Below are positions 1 through 10,568 of a stretch of 64,000 nt of DNA, one piece after another (the first letter of the stretch is position 1; every line of letters begins with the position of its first letter). Origin of the DNA: Scilla litardierei (taxonomy: Eukaryota > Streptophyta > Magnoliopsida > Asparagales > Asparagaceae); assembly GCA_030789695.1 (NCBI GenBank), contig CM061140.1, forward strand, positions 170,028,319-170,092,318, given 5' to 3'. Below the pieces are notes generated by a model, which ran no database searches, was not told the DNA's origin, and was given only the letters and a program-made list of their open reading frames with translations. The translations under genes were made by a program, and so were the position numbers.

Positions 1-500
1 ACTAAGAGTAAACAGTAGCTGATACAAAAATAAGATGATGAGTTAGTCGGTTCAAGAAGCATCGTTGACCGACTAGTTTGCAACCTAGTCGGTCAACCAA
101 CGTTCTTAGACCGACTAACGATAAACAGTAACTCCTGAGAAATTTAGAAAGCTAACTAGTCGGTCCAAGAAGGATTGCCGACCGACTGGATCGTCATCCA
201 GTCGGTCGGTGGCCCTTCTTACACCGGCTAATGAGCACAGAAGTTCCGATACGGAGCGCGAGGCCCCCGGTATCGATTCCTAAGACTCCTAGGCTTGATC
301 TAATAGTTAGATACGACCGTTATGAAGTCCGTCACGAGTGACATACTTCGAAATCGACGATCCTAAGGAAGAAGCGAGAAAATACGACGAATCGATCGAA
401 AATGAAAGCTACGGAGACGAAAACCACACATGAGGAGAAAATCCACCAAAACATATATTATATAATATTAAATCCAGATACATGAAAAGCAGTCGTTACA
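1..500 (-). repeat. Tekay-1 3' LTR (partial)
   Basis: This is nearly identical to 7416-7916. In element orientation it starts TGTAACGACTGC at 500, directly after the PPT. Only the U3 part is inside the window, including most of the palindromic array (1-210). Confidence 0.95.
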
Positions 501-513
501 TCCTCCCCAACTT
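501..513 (-). other. Tekay-1 polypurine tract
   Basis: Read on the minus strand this is AAGTTGGGGAGGA, immediately before the TG that opens the 3' LTR. It matches the expected position of the plus-strand primer for reverse transcription. Confidence 0.85.
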
Positions 514-546
514 AAGAAAAATTCCGTCCTCGGAATTTCCAAAAAC

Positions 547-3500
547 TCACGAGTCCGGAAACAAAAGTGGGAAACGCTCTCGCATCTCATCCTCATTCTC
601 CCAAGTAGACTCTCCAGGTGAACCGTGTCGCCACATCACCCTCACAAGATTGACAATCTTGTTCCGAAGCGATTTCTGACGCCTGTCCAGAATCTGCACT
701 GGATGCTGGTCATACGTCATATCGGGGCGAACGGTAATCTCCGAAAAATCCACCGCATGAGACGGATCGCTAATGTATCGACGAAGCTGCGACACATGGA
801 AAACATTGTGAACTCCTTCCAAAGATGGCGGCAAGGCCAAGCGGTAAGCTACCTCGCCAACCCTCTCCAAAACGTCAAACGGTCCAATGTATCGCGGGCT
901 CAACTTTCCACGCTTCCCGAAACGAATCACACCACGATTCGGGGAAATCTTCAAGAACACATGGTCGCCCGGCTGAAACTCCAAAGGACGACGTTTGGCA
1001 TCCGCTCAATGCTTAAAACGGTCCTGAGCAATCCTCAACCTCTCCCGAATATTCCTGACGATACCCACAGCCTCCACGATCATCTCAGGTCCCAACAACT
1101 CCCGATCACCAACGTCATCCCAACTCAATGGCGATCGACATTTCCTCCCATAAAGAGCGGCGAAAGGCGCCATGCCAATACTCGCCTGGAAGCTGTTGTT
1201 GTAAGAGAACTCTACCAAATGTAGATGGTCCTCCCACGAACCCTTGAAATCCAACATGCACGCCCTCAGCATGTCTTCCAAAATCTGAATCGTCCTCTCG
1301 GACTGGCCATCCGTCTGCGGATGGTACGCCGTGCTGAAACTCAGACGCGTACCCAAGCTCTTCTGCAAACTCTGCCAGAACTGAGATGTGAACCTCGTGT
1401 CTCTGTCAGACACGATACTCACGGGGACTCCATGAAGTCGCACAACCTCCTGCACGATTCACGTTACATCACTATCCAAACTAGGAAAAGGAAATAAAAA
1501 CGGAGAGTAAAAGAATTTTACCTCCATATATCTCCTTGCTAGCGCCTCAGTGGACTGTCCCACTCGGAACGGAATAAAGTGCGCAGATTTGGTCAATCGA
1601 TCTACGATCACCCAAATCGCGTCATTCTGCTTCGGACTCCGAGGTAGTCCAGTCACGAAATCCATAGTGATATGTTGCCATTTCCACTCCGGAATCGGAA
1701 GTGGTTGTAGCAACCCGGCCGTACGCTGATGCTCCGCCTTCACTTGCTGGCAAACCAAGCACTTGGCTACACTCCGAGCCACGCTCCTCTTCATACCATG
1801 CCACCAATAATTCAGACGAAGATCCTGGTACATCTTGGTGCCACCAGGATGCACAGAATACGGCGAACTGTGTGCCTCCACCATCAGCTCCTCTCTGATA
1901 TCCCCAGCCGGCACACACAACCTGGCTCCAAACCTCAGCGAGCCATCCTCATGAATCAAAAAGTCAGTCCGCAGACCGGCTTCCACCTGCTCCCGAATCC
2001 TCACCAGCTTCGGATCCTCAGCCTGGCCAGCCTTAATCCGATCCACGATCGTCGACTGTACCTGCATGTACATCAACGAAGAAGCCTCCCCAGGAAGAAC
2101 AATCTCCACGCCAGACTCGCAAAAATCCTGCTGCAATCTCCACTGCGAGGTCAAAATCATCACCGCTGGCAGCCTACTCAAAGCATCCGGAACCACATTC
2201 ACCTTGCCAGGGTGATACTGCAAATCAATATCATAATCCGCCATAAGCTCCAACCATCGACGCTGTCGCATGTTGAGCTCCTTCTGAGTGAAAATGTACT
2301 TCAAGCTTTTGTGATCGGTGAAAATCTTCACTTTCTCACTCAGCAAGAAGTGCCTCCAAATCTTAAGAGCAAACACAACGGCAGCCAACTCCAAATCATG
2401 CGTCGGGTAATTCTTCTCATGAACCTTAAGCTGACGTGACGCATACGCCACAACATGCCCGCGCTGATGCAACACACAACCGAGACCCTTGCCAGAAGCA
2501 TCGCAAAAGATCTCAAATCCACCGCTGCGATCAGGCACAATAAGAATAGGGGCACTCGTCAACCTCTCCTTCAGAATACCAAAATCACTCTCACAATCAC
2601 CCGACCAAACAAAAGCAACATCCTTCCGCGTCAACCTGGTCATCGGCTCAGCAATACGAGAAAAGTCCTTAATGAATCGTCGATAATAACCAGCAAGTCC
2701 AAGAAAACTCCGAATCTCAGACGCAGACGACGGAACAGGCCACTCCCTGATGGCCCGAACCTTCTCGGGATCCACTGAAATACCATCTCCAGTCACCACA
2801 TGCCCGAGAAAAGCAACTCTATCCAGCCAAAACTCGCACTTCGAAAACTTAGCATACAACCGATGCTTCCTCAAAATCTCCAACACCGTCCTTAAGTGCG
2901 AGGCATGCTCTTCATCCGACTTCGAATAGATCAGAATGTCGTCAATAAAGATAACGACAAACTTATCCAAGAAGTCGTAGAAAATCAGGTTCATCAGATT
3001 CATGAAAACTGCGGGCGCGTTAGTTACGCCGAAAGGCATAACCACGAACTCATAGTGTCCATACTTCGTCCTGAACGCTGTCTTCGGAACATCTCCCTTC
3101 TTCACCTTCAACTGATGGTAACCACTCCTCAAATCCAATTTAGAAAACACCCTCGAACCTCCAAGCTGATCAAAAATATCATCGATGCGAGGCAACTGGT
3201 ATTTATTCTTAATGGTCACCGCATTCAACTCCCGATAGTCCACGCACATGCGACGCGAACCATCCTTCTTCTTAACCAGCAACACCGGTGCTCCCCACGG
3301 AGACACACTAGGATTAATATAACCCTTCTGCAAAAGCTCATCCAACTGCTTCCGCAACTCCTCCAACTCTGCAGGTGCCATACGATACGACGCCTTCGAA
3401 ATCGGCTGCGCACCCGGAACAAGATCGATAGAAAATTCCAAAGCCCGATCAGGTGGCAAACCAGACATCTCCTCGGGGAAGACGTCGCCAAAATCTCGCA

Positions 3501-5186
3501 CCACAGCTGGCCACTCTAGCTCCATCTGCATAGCCACAGCCTCCACCGGCCTGGCCCGAAATCTGACAGGACCAAGCGAACTGCTACCACGACTGAACTC
3601 AAATACTGGATGTCCAGGAATCTCGAACACCACCTTCTTCCTCCGACAGTCGATCGTAGCATAGAAGCTCGCAAGCCAGTCCATCCCAAGAACTGCATCA
3701 TAGTTGATGATGTCGTGGACAATGAAATCCGCAAAAAGCTCATGTCCACAGACCACCAACGAGCAAGAATTGCAACCACGATGCACCGAGACCACGCCAT
3801 TCCCTGTAACGATATTCCAACTCTTTGGCAGAGGGGACGTCGACAAGGAATGCCTCTCCACGAAGCTCCGAGAAATAATGCACATCGATGCACCAGAGTC
3901 GAAGAGGACTCGTGCAGGAAATGTGCAAACCAAAACCACACCTAACAAGCAATTAACAATCAAACCCTAGTCTAGCAAACAACCATGTTCAAGCAAACAA
4001 CACAATCTAACAATCAAAACCAGCTAGGAAAGTAACAGCTAGAGTGAGGATTACCTGCGATAACCTCATCCACAGCCTCGCTCTCCGCAGCGGTCATCAG
4101 AAAAGCCTGCCTCCTCGACGGAACAGCCTGCCGAAAAGCCTGCCCCTGCAGAACAAGAGCTGCTCCACGTCCAGCAGGAACAGACGCTCGCTGTTGCAAC
4201 GGCTGAGCTGCAACAGGAGCCCTCCGCAGCTGACCCGCATGCCGACAATCCTTCGCGGCATGGGAAGCATCTCCACAAATCAGGCACTGGCCCAAAAACT
4301 TCCGACACTGATCCTTGACATGGCCAGGCTTGCCGCAGAAATGGCAAAGCTTCAGAATAGGCCCTCCTGGCCTCTTAAACTGAGCAGACTGATTAGGCCT
4401 GAATCCAGGTCTAACCACGGCTCTCGCCTGTTCCACAGGCCTCTTCCTAGCGCCAACAACAGACCCCTTCCTCTGGTTCACGAGCAGCTCCTGCCTCTTG
4501 GCAGCGACCAGAACCTTCTGATAAGACTCTCGGTCAGAAGAGGTCACAAAACTCTGGAGCTCCGAAGCAAGCCCCTGCAGGAACCTCTGAGCTCGCTCCT
4601 CAGCGTCATGCACCATCTTCGGCGCAAACCGACTAAGCCTCATGAACTCTTGGTGATACATGTCCACCGACGAGTTCCCTTGCTTCAAATCGATAAAACG
4701 CTGCAGCATCTCCTCCTTGGCAGCCTTCGGGAAGAACTCACCCTCAAATCTGGCCTTGAAGGTAGCCCAAGCTATCGGCTCCACCAACAACTTCTCTTCC
4801 GCATCCCACCAATTCCGAGCATTATCCTTGAGTTGCCTCTTCGCCAAATCAACCCATCCAGCCGGGGTGATCTTGGCCATCTTCAGATTGTCCTCGATGT
4901 TCCGAATCCACTCATCGGCAGCCAGAGGACCCTCAGAACCATCAAAATATGTGGGACCCAGCTCCCGAAATTGCTTCGCTCCTGGCTCAGAGCGAGGGGC
5001 ATCCGGAAGAGCCCGGGCAGCTCGAGCAAGTGGAGCATTCTGGACTTGCAGAAGCACGCCCTGCTGCACTTGCATCATCTGCAACATCATCCGCATCATC
5101 TCACCACTGGTGGGTTCCCGCTCAGGCTCCTCATCATGAGGGAGCGCACCACTACCCCCACCACGGGTGAAACGCCTTCCTGCCAT
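547..5186 (-). CDS. gag-pol: Tekay-1 spliced gag-pol polyprotein (one nonsense codon)
   Basis: The coding sequence is most simply read as three exons: 5186-4055, 3941-1522 and 1449-547, giving about 1,484 residues. Exon 1 is Gag with a retrotransposon gag domain and two zinc knuckles ([14 protein letters not shown] and [14 protein letters not shown]). Exon 2 opens with the aspartic protease motif LFDSGAS, then RT with FIDDIL, RNase H with FCDASG, and the integrase HHCC region ending CLVCQQ, with the first catalytic Asp in MDFVTG. Exon 3 has the rest of integrase ([16 protein letters not shown]) and a C-terminal chromodomain-like segment ending near RERFPLLF. Both exon junctions restore the frame shared with Tekay-2. 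One in-frame TGA at 1006-1008 replaces a Trp conserved in Tekay-2, so this copy is one substitution from a full frame. Without splicing, Gag would stop at 4014 and Pol would stop at 1459, both inside introns. Confidence 0.88.
1450..1521 (-). other. Intron inside integrase, Tekay-1 (72 nt)
   Basis: The donor is ATGGAG|GTAAAA at 1521 and the acceptor is GTGCAG|GAGGTT at 1450, in phase 0. Removal joins ALARRYME to EVVRLHGV, matching the uninterrupted Tekay-2 protein ([13 protein letters not shown]) residue for residue in length. It contains a pyrimidine-rich tract and an in-frame stop. Tekay-2 lacks it, so it is either a lineage-specific gain or a loss in Tekay-2. Confidence 0.75.
3942..4054 (-). 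other. Intron between gag and protease, Tekay-1 (113 nt)
   Basis: The minus strand shows a GT donor at 4054 (GCAG|GTAATC) and an AG acceptor at 3942 (TTGTTAG|GTGTGG). Removing it joins Gag ...DEVIAG to VVLV...LFDSGAS in phase 1. Gag runs into an in-frame stop inside the intron. Tekay-2 has a 73-nt intron at the homologous site. The splice sites are inferred from consensus, frame and comparison; no transcript was examined. Confidence 0.8.
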
Positions 5187-5308
5187 CTAATGACACAGAG
5201 AACGAATCTGATTAGACTCATAGCCTATGACTCGGACGTCGAACTTAGTTGATTGGACACTCTAATATTATTAGTGCTATTCCAAAAATCGCAGTTACAG
5301 AAAGACCT

Positions 5309-5321
5309 GCATTGGCCACCA
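5309..5321 (-). other. Tekay-1 primer binding site, tRNA-Ile-like
   Basis: Read on the minus strand it is TGGTGGCCAATGC, eight bases from the LTR end. It differs by one base from the Tekay-2 PBS, which looks complementary to the 3' end of plant tRNA-Ile(AAT). The tRNA sequence was recalled, not searched. Confidence 0.65.
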
Positions 5322-7177
5322 CTAAAACATGTCACGACCCGCTTCCCTAAAATGGAGGCGAGACGTGAAAAGGTCCGCACGAGAGTGGAGCTGTGAAGCC
5401 CCAAACCCGATAAGCGTCCACAATACATAAACAGGTCCTTGTAACCACAGCAGAATAACAATAATAACGCAAGGAGAGACTGAAATAAAATTCCACATCT
5501 CACAAATTGTCCAACATCAACAAAAGTCCAACATCCAGAAAAGCCACCAGGCTAAAAGGAAAAAGAGTCCAAGGCCCAGAACAAGGCCAACAAAAGCAAC
5601 AACGACAAAGTATAGGTGCTACGCACCGATAACAAAACAACTGTCTAACAAAAGTAAAGCACAACGAAGACACTAGGACTGGTCCCCAGTGTCCACGTAC
5701 TCCCCGTCAAACACAAGCTCGGGCTCGGCGTCAGCAAACACCTCGTCCTCAACGAGGTACTCGGGCTCAGGATCTAACATGTGTCACCCAAAAGAGTAAA
5801 GGGGCACATGTCAGCAAGTCTAAAAGACTTGGGCAAGGAAACTGAAAGTAAGGCAACTAGCAACCTAGCAGTTTAGTATGCATGACATGGCAGTTATAAC
5901 ATGAGTGCATAATTTAAAACATGGCAAGACGATTTGTACAAGAGAACAATCATCGGGACAAGACAAGACAAGACAAGGCAAGAGTAGCCACGCTACTATC
6001 AATCTCAATCAATTCACATTTTGTAGGTGTTTAGGCCCTTCGCTGAATGGCATAGCATTTCAGACCGATCGGCACTAAACACATTTCACGTTTCACGGTT
6101 GTTTGTAGATGTTTACGCCCTTCGCTGAATGGCATAGCATTTCAGACCGATCGGCACTAAACACTACCCCACCCCCAAAGAGTTTACACCTTACAACTGC
6201 AGTTGTTGATCAAACAGACTCCCAGTTGAATGGCCGCTTAACCCTCACCCCCTATACCCACACGTAATGGAGCCTGGGGTCCCCGCACAATGAACTCAGC
6301 TAGTGAGCCTGGGGTTGCCCCGCACAATGAGCTCGCATTCCTATTTCACAATTCAATATCGAGCGTTGGGGTTTCCAACTCATTATGCTCGCTTCTGGTC
6401 ACGAGCCAGGAAACACGCAATTCGGGCATTGGCTATCAACCAACACATGACCCGCTTCTGGAACACGAGCCAGGAACACAAGCATTCGTAGCAAGGCTAC
6501 GCAATCACAAAAGCACTTAGAGAATGCAATTACATGACAATTAATTCGCGTACCGTTAATGAAAAGTAAACATGACATGGTAATTGTGCAACATGCTAAA
6601 TGTCGGGATTAGCTTCGTTGTCAAGCTAATTCCCCAATTTGCGCCTAGGCGAGTATCATTTCATCGCCTAGTCTCTTTTACGCCTACAACAAGAAAATGG
6701 CCTAAAACATGGCCTAAACCCTAAGTGGCAAGTTTCACTTGCCTAGCACCGGGGATGGCGACTACTTCGTCACACGGATGCTATCAACGGGGGAAATCGC
6801 TGTTAAGGGGGAAACAAACATCAAACACATGAAATTAATTAGGGTTTCCCCAAAATTATCAATAAGTTATGAAAACAACGGTAGAACGATTTCTTACCGA
6901 GAGGAAGCGGAAGAAACACTCCGGGGAACCCTAGGATCAGATCTGGAAAAGATTGGAGAAGATTGGGGAAACTAGGGTTTTGGGGGATTTGGGGATTTTG
7001 ATGGGTTTTGATGAGATTTTTGGGGAAGATGAGAGGTAGATGGAGTGAATGGATGGTTTGGATGATGATTCTAGGGTTTGGAATGGAGAAATGGAGCTTG
7101 GAGGAAGATGGGGGCTCAAGGGGGAAGTTCTTAGGGTTTTGGGTCGTGTTGGAGAAGATGAAAACGATTGGGTTGGG

Positions 7178-7185
7178 TATAAATA
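7178..7185 (-). promoter_or_regulatory. Candidate TATA box of Tekay-1
   Basis: The minus strand reads CCTATTTATACCC here, downstream of the palindromic array and upstream of an AAACCCTAA-containing leader. This matches the expected U3/R arrangement. The core can be read on either strand. Confidence 0.5.
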
Positions 7186-7230
7186 GGTTGGGCTGGCGGC
7201 TGCCCAGAAATTAGGGTTTTAACACTGGTT

Positions 7231-7626
7231 AGTCGGTCAAAGAGCAACCACTGACCGACTAGTTTGGCAACTAGTCGGTCGGTCGACCAACGCAGACCGA
7301 CTAAGTGTAAACAGTAACTCCTGAACGAAAATAGGATTCTAGAGTTAGTCGGTCCATGAACAAGTACTGACCGACTAGTTTAGCATCTAGTCGGTCGATG
7401 AACGTTCTTAGACCGACTAAGAGTAAACAGTAGCTGATACAAAAATAAGATGATGAGTTAGTCGGTTCAAGAAGCATCGTTGACCGACTAGTTTGCAACC
7501 TAGTCGGTCAACCAACGTTCTTAGACCGACTAACGATAAACAGTAACTCCTGAGAAATTTAGAAAGCTAACTAGTCGGTCCAAGAAGGATTGCCGACCGA
7601 CTGGATCGTCATCCAGTCGGTCGGTG
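7231..7626. repeat. Palindromic-word array in Tekay-1 U3
   Basis: There are about 3.5 tandem units of roughly 113 bp. Each carries AGTCGGTC and its inverse GACCGACT in alternating orientation. By eye I count about 18 copies of the RCCGAC/GTCGGY core within 400 bp. The same array lies at 1-210 in the 3' LTR. RCCGAC is the DRE/CRT core bound by DREB/CBF factors (established knowledge). Function here is inference. Confidence 0.85.
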
Positions 7627-7916
7627 GCCCTTCTTACACCGGCTAATGAGCACAGAAAGTTCCGATACGGAGCGCGAGGCCCCCGGTATCGATTCCTAAG
7701 ACTCCTAGGCTTGATCTAATAGTTAGATACGACCGTTATGAAGTCCGTCACGAGTGACATACTTCGAAATCGACGATCCTAAGGAAGAAGCGAGAAAATA
7801 CGACGAATCGATCGAAAATGAAAGCTACGGAGACGAAAACCACACATGAGGAGAAAATCCACCAAAACATATATTATATAATATTAAATCCAGATACATG
7901 AAAAGCAGTCGTTACA

Positions 7917-9181
7917 TATTATATAAAATTATTTTATCTTATAAGTTAATAGTTCATAACCCTATATTAGTATAAGATGTTAGTAGCATTTATCATGTTA
8001 TAATAAGTTTTAGTTTAAGTTAAGTTAATATATAAGATATAAGTCAGTAACTTGGTTACAAGTTTTTAGTCTATAAGGTTCCTATTATTAGTTTGTGTAA
8101 CTAACCCACTTTTGAACCAGGTACCACTACCGCTAGTCAAAACGCGCCTTCCACTACCAGGCGAAACGGTAACTCGTCGTACCCTAGCTATGGGGTTTAA
8201 AAGCAATATTGATGCATGCCAAAATTAGTTTCTTTTATTGGCAAAGTGTTTCACTTGAACAGTTAGCTAAACTTGATAAGTTGCACTGTACCGTAAATTG
8301 AATTGGACTCTGTGACATGCTTAACCGTTAACCGAAAGATGTAATTGGAAAAGTAAGAATGGTGATTGACTCGTAAATTGTAAGTACGGTAACCTGCACA
8401 CACACACTGGGTTTTTGGGGTAACTTATAATGGCAAGGGTACGGGAGCGACTAGTCCAGACTTTGTTGTCACTGTGCGGGTTCTAGCAACCCATAACAGT
8501 GCCGGTGACAACCATCACAGATCACAGATCACAGATTATTGCACAGTACTCGGAGAATTGGTTCGCCCGGGTAGCACCCGCGGCAAGAGTTGGCCTCTTG
8601 GTTGCTTATTGTTCCCCGCATTATAAGTCACGTAGGCTCAGGCACAACTAAAAATCTCGTAACTGGTCATTTTAAATATTGTTATGGCTGATAGAAGTAG
8701 ACTGCTATGTTACTTTTCTGCTTTATTGCTCGCACTTTACTTTTTAGTTTGCCATGTTAGTTTTTGCCATGCTCATTTATTGTTTTAAATATCATGCTAG
8801 AGTTACTTTGAGTTACGTCTGATCCTGACGACCCTTCTTTTTGTGGTGGTCTCGCCAGATACAGCACAGGTTGAAGAAGTTGCACCAGGGACTGCAGACG
8901 CTGAGTTTGCTGTAGAATTTGACCAGGAGGACGCTGGTTACTAAGTGTGAGTGTGAGTGTGTTTTTATTATATGTATCAGAGTGGCTTGTTTGGTGTGTA
9001 TTTGTATTCTCGAGTTGTATTTCTTTTCATGTACGCTGCTGGTTTGTAATAAGGTTTACACCACTTTCATGTATGAGTATTTTGGCGCATTTCTGCAACA
9101 GAGCCTGTATTGATCTCATCGGTGCCTAGCAGGACTTGTGCATTTCCAAATAGTAACGGGCCCCGAGAGCGGGTCGTTACA
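7917..9181 (+). repeat. Tekay-2 5' LTR, downstream part
   Basis: It is collinear with 15101-16382 and ends GGGTCGTTACA. The missing upstream portion (equivalent to 13933-15100) must lie left of Tekay-1, outside the window. Short ORFs here, such as 8919-9113, recur identically at 16120-16314 because both lie in the LTR; they are not genes. Confidence 0.93.
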
Positions 9182-9185
9182 GTTT

Positions 9186-9198
9186 TGGTGGCCCATGC
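9186..9198 (+). other. Tekay-2 primer binding site, tRNA-Ile-like
   Basis: TGGTGGCCCATGC starts four bases after the LTR end. It is complementary to the recalled 3' end of plant tRNA-Ile(AAT), ...GCATGGGCCACCA. Most plant LTR elements instead use initiator tRNA-Met. Confidence 0.7.
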
Positions 9199-9300
9199 AG
9201 GTCCGCGCTAAATACCACATGAGCAGTACAGGAAGTTCAGAATGTGCCGTATAAAATACTCAATGGAACTGATCAAACCTTATGAAAACGCAGGAAAGCA

Positions 9301-10512
9301 ATGGAAAGGAACACTTCAGGAAGCGAGGACAGTGCATTTGGATCTGGGATCAATCACCTGAATGGGGGTCCCAAACAAAATGATGCTGGCAATGGAGCTA
9401 ACACCGGTCCGAACGCGACAGCATTTCCGACCGCACCATTGTCTGCAGAAGATTGCATGCGGGGCATGTATGCCCTTCATCAGCAGCTTGGACAGGCTTT
9501 GGAGCAGGCTTTGCGCAGAGAGCAGAAAGCTGACCCGAGTGCTTATCACTTTCGAGGGATGAACCCGAAGACTTTCGCTGGGACCGAGAATCATCTCCAA
9601 GCGGAAGAATGGCTCAAGAGAATCACTGATGATCTGAGAGCATCTCAGATTCGAGAAGAAGCCTGGGTGGCTACCGCCAAAAGGCAATTAACTGATGGAG
9701 CTCAAGATTGGTGGCAGGCGGTAGAAGACCGCTTGGGATTGCCAATTTCATGGGATGTCTTCACCAAAACATTCAATGCTCAGTACTTTCCCCCAGAGGC
9801 AAAGATCCTGATGAGGAAGAATTTCATTAACCTAAAGCAGGGTTCGATGACCGTGGATCAGTATGACGCTGAGTTCTCCAGGCTCAGCAGGTTTGCCCCG
9901 GAGATGGTTGTAGATCCATTGACTCGAGCCCAACAGTTCCAGCAGGGGCTCAACATTGAGATTCGGAGGATGATGGTCGGTGCTAGTCCGACCACACATG
10001 CTGAAGTTTTAGCCATTGCTCGGAACCATGAGATGGTTGAATTAGAAGCAGAGGAAGAGCGAAGGCTGACAGCACCTGCAAGGCCCCCACCGACCCAAGC
10101 TGGGCCAAGCAGACGGCCACAGATACACCGCCCTATTCAGCAGGTTCAGTTTAAGAAACCAGGACCACAACAGCAGGCACTCCCGGTCTGCCACTTTTGC
10201 GGAAAATCTGGACACATCAAATCTGAGTGTCGAGGATTTTTAGGCCTTTGTTTGGTTTGTGGAGACCCTGGACACGTGTCTAGGAATTGCCCACATCATA
10301 AACCACGTGCTCCAGCTCCGGTTCCAGTTCCAGCTCCAGCTCCTCGTGCTGACCCGACTGGGAACGCCCCACAGCGTCCACCTCTACCTCCACAGCAGAG
10401 GGTGTTCCAGCAGGCGAGGCAGCAGCCACCACCGAGACGCCAGGCTTACACCATGACTGTCGAAGAGGCTGAGGCCACCGGTGAAGTGATCACAGGTATA
10501 TTTCTTGCATAG
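9301..10512 (+). CDS. gag: Tekay-2 Gag (unspliced reading)
   Basis: This intact 403-residue Gag starts at an ATG 120 bases after the LTR. It has a gag capsid domain in its centre (residues about 80-230, including QDWWQAVEDRL) and two CCHC knuckles (CHFCGKSGHIKSEC and CLVCGDPGHVSRNC) around residues 300-340. A Pro/Ala/Gln-rich linker follows. The last five residues and the stop come from the intron at 10496-10568, so this is the product expected from intron-retaining RNA. Spliced RNA would continue into protease. It should form the virus-like particle and bind element RNA. Confidence 0.92.
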   Translation: MERNTSGSEDSAFGSGINHLNGGPKQNDAGNGANTGPNATAFPTAPLSAEDCMRGMYALHQQLGQALEQALRREQKADPSAYHFRGMNPKTFAGTENHLQAEEWLKRITDDLRASQIREEAWVATAKRQLTDGAQDWWQAVEDRLGLPISWDVFTKTFNAQYFPPEAKILMRKNFINLKQGSMTVDQYDAEFSRLSRFAPEMVVDPLTRAQQFQQGLNIEIRRMMVGASPTTHAEVLAIARNHEMVELEAEEERRLTAPARPPPTQAGPSRRPQIHRPIQQVQFKKPGPQQQALPVCHFCGKSGHIKSECRGFLGLCLVCGDPGHVSRNCPHHKPRAPAPVPVPAPAPRADPTGNAPQRPPLPPQQRVFQQARQQPPPRRQAYTMTVEEAEATGEVITGIFLA

Positions 10513-10568
10513 TTCGTAACTCATTTCTTTCATTAGCATTGGTTGCTTAGATTAGTGTTTGAACCTAG
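10496..10568 (+). other. Intron between gag and protease, Tekay-2 (73 nt)
   Basis: The donor is CACAG|GTATAT and the acceptor is AACCTAG|GTGTCG, in phase 1. Joining the exons gives ...EVITG|VALVAG...LFDSGAS in one frame. It has T-rich stretches and in-frame stops. The position is homologous to the 113-nt intron of Tekay-1. Confidence 0.82.

Larger units (their letters stand above)
1..7916 (-). mobile_element. Tekay-1: Ty3/gypsy Del/Tekay-type LTR retrotransposon, left end outside window
   Basis: The element runs on the minus strand. Its 5' LTR is on the right (5330-7916), followed leftward by a PBS, gag, protease, RT, RNase H, integrase, a C-terminal chromodomain-like segment, a PPT and the first 500 bases of the 3' LTR, which is cut by the window edge. 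LTR ends are TG...CA. The overlapping LTR stretches (1-500 and 7416-7916) differ by a single 1-base indel, so insertion was very recent. The sequence directly right of 7916 matches the interior of the Tekay-2 3' LTR from 15101 on, which shows that the element landed inside the 5' LTR of Tekay-2. The TSD partner lies outside the window. Confidence 0.95.
5330..7916 (-). repeat. Tekay-1 5' LTR (2,587 bp)
   Basis: It starts TGTAACGACTGC at 7916 and ends GGGTCGTGACA at 5330 in element orientation. The long LTR is usual for Del/Tekay. U3 (right part) holds the array of AGTCGGTC/GACCGACT words, followed by a TATA-like site near 7178-7185. The R/U5 part includes two copies of an 87-bp unit (about 6025-6165) and a leader rich in AAACCCTAA. 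Only short chance ORFs occur. Confidence 0.92.

Noticed and set aside
625..1224. 199-residue plus-strand ORF
   Set aside because: It is an antisense shadow of Tekay-1 integrase and chromodomain, with no domain of its own.
4044..5252. 402-residue plus-strand ORF
   Set aside because: It is opposite Tekay-1 gag. Gag on the minus strand has zinc knuckles and context; this frame has none.
8919..9113. ORF repeated identically at 16120
   Set aside because: Both copies lie in Tekay-2 LTRs. Identity reflects LTR duplication, not a conserved gene.
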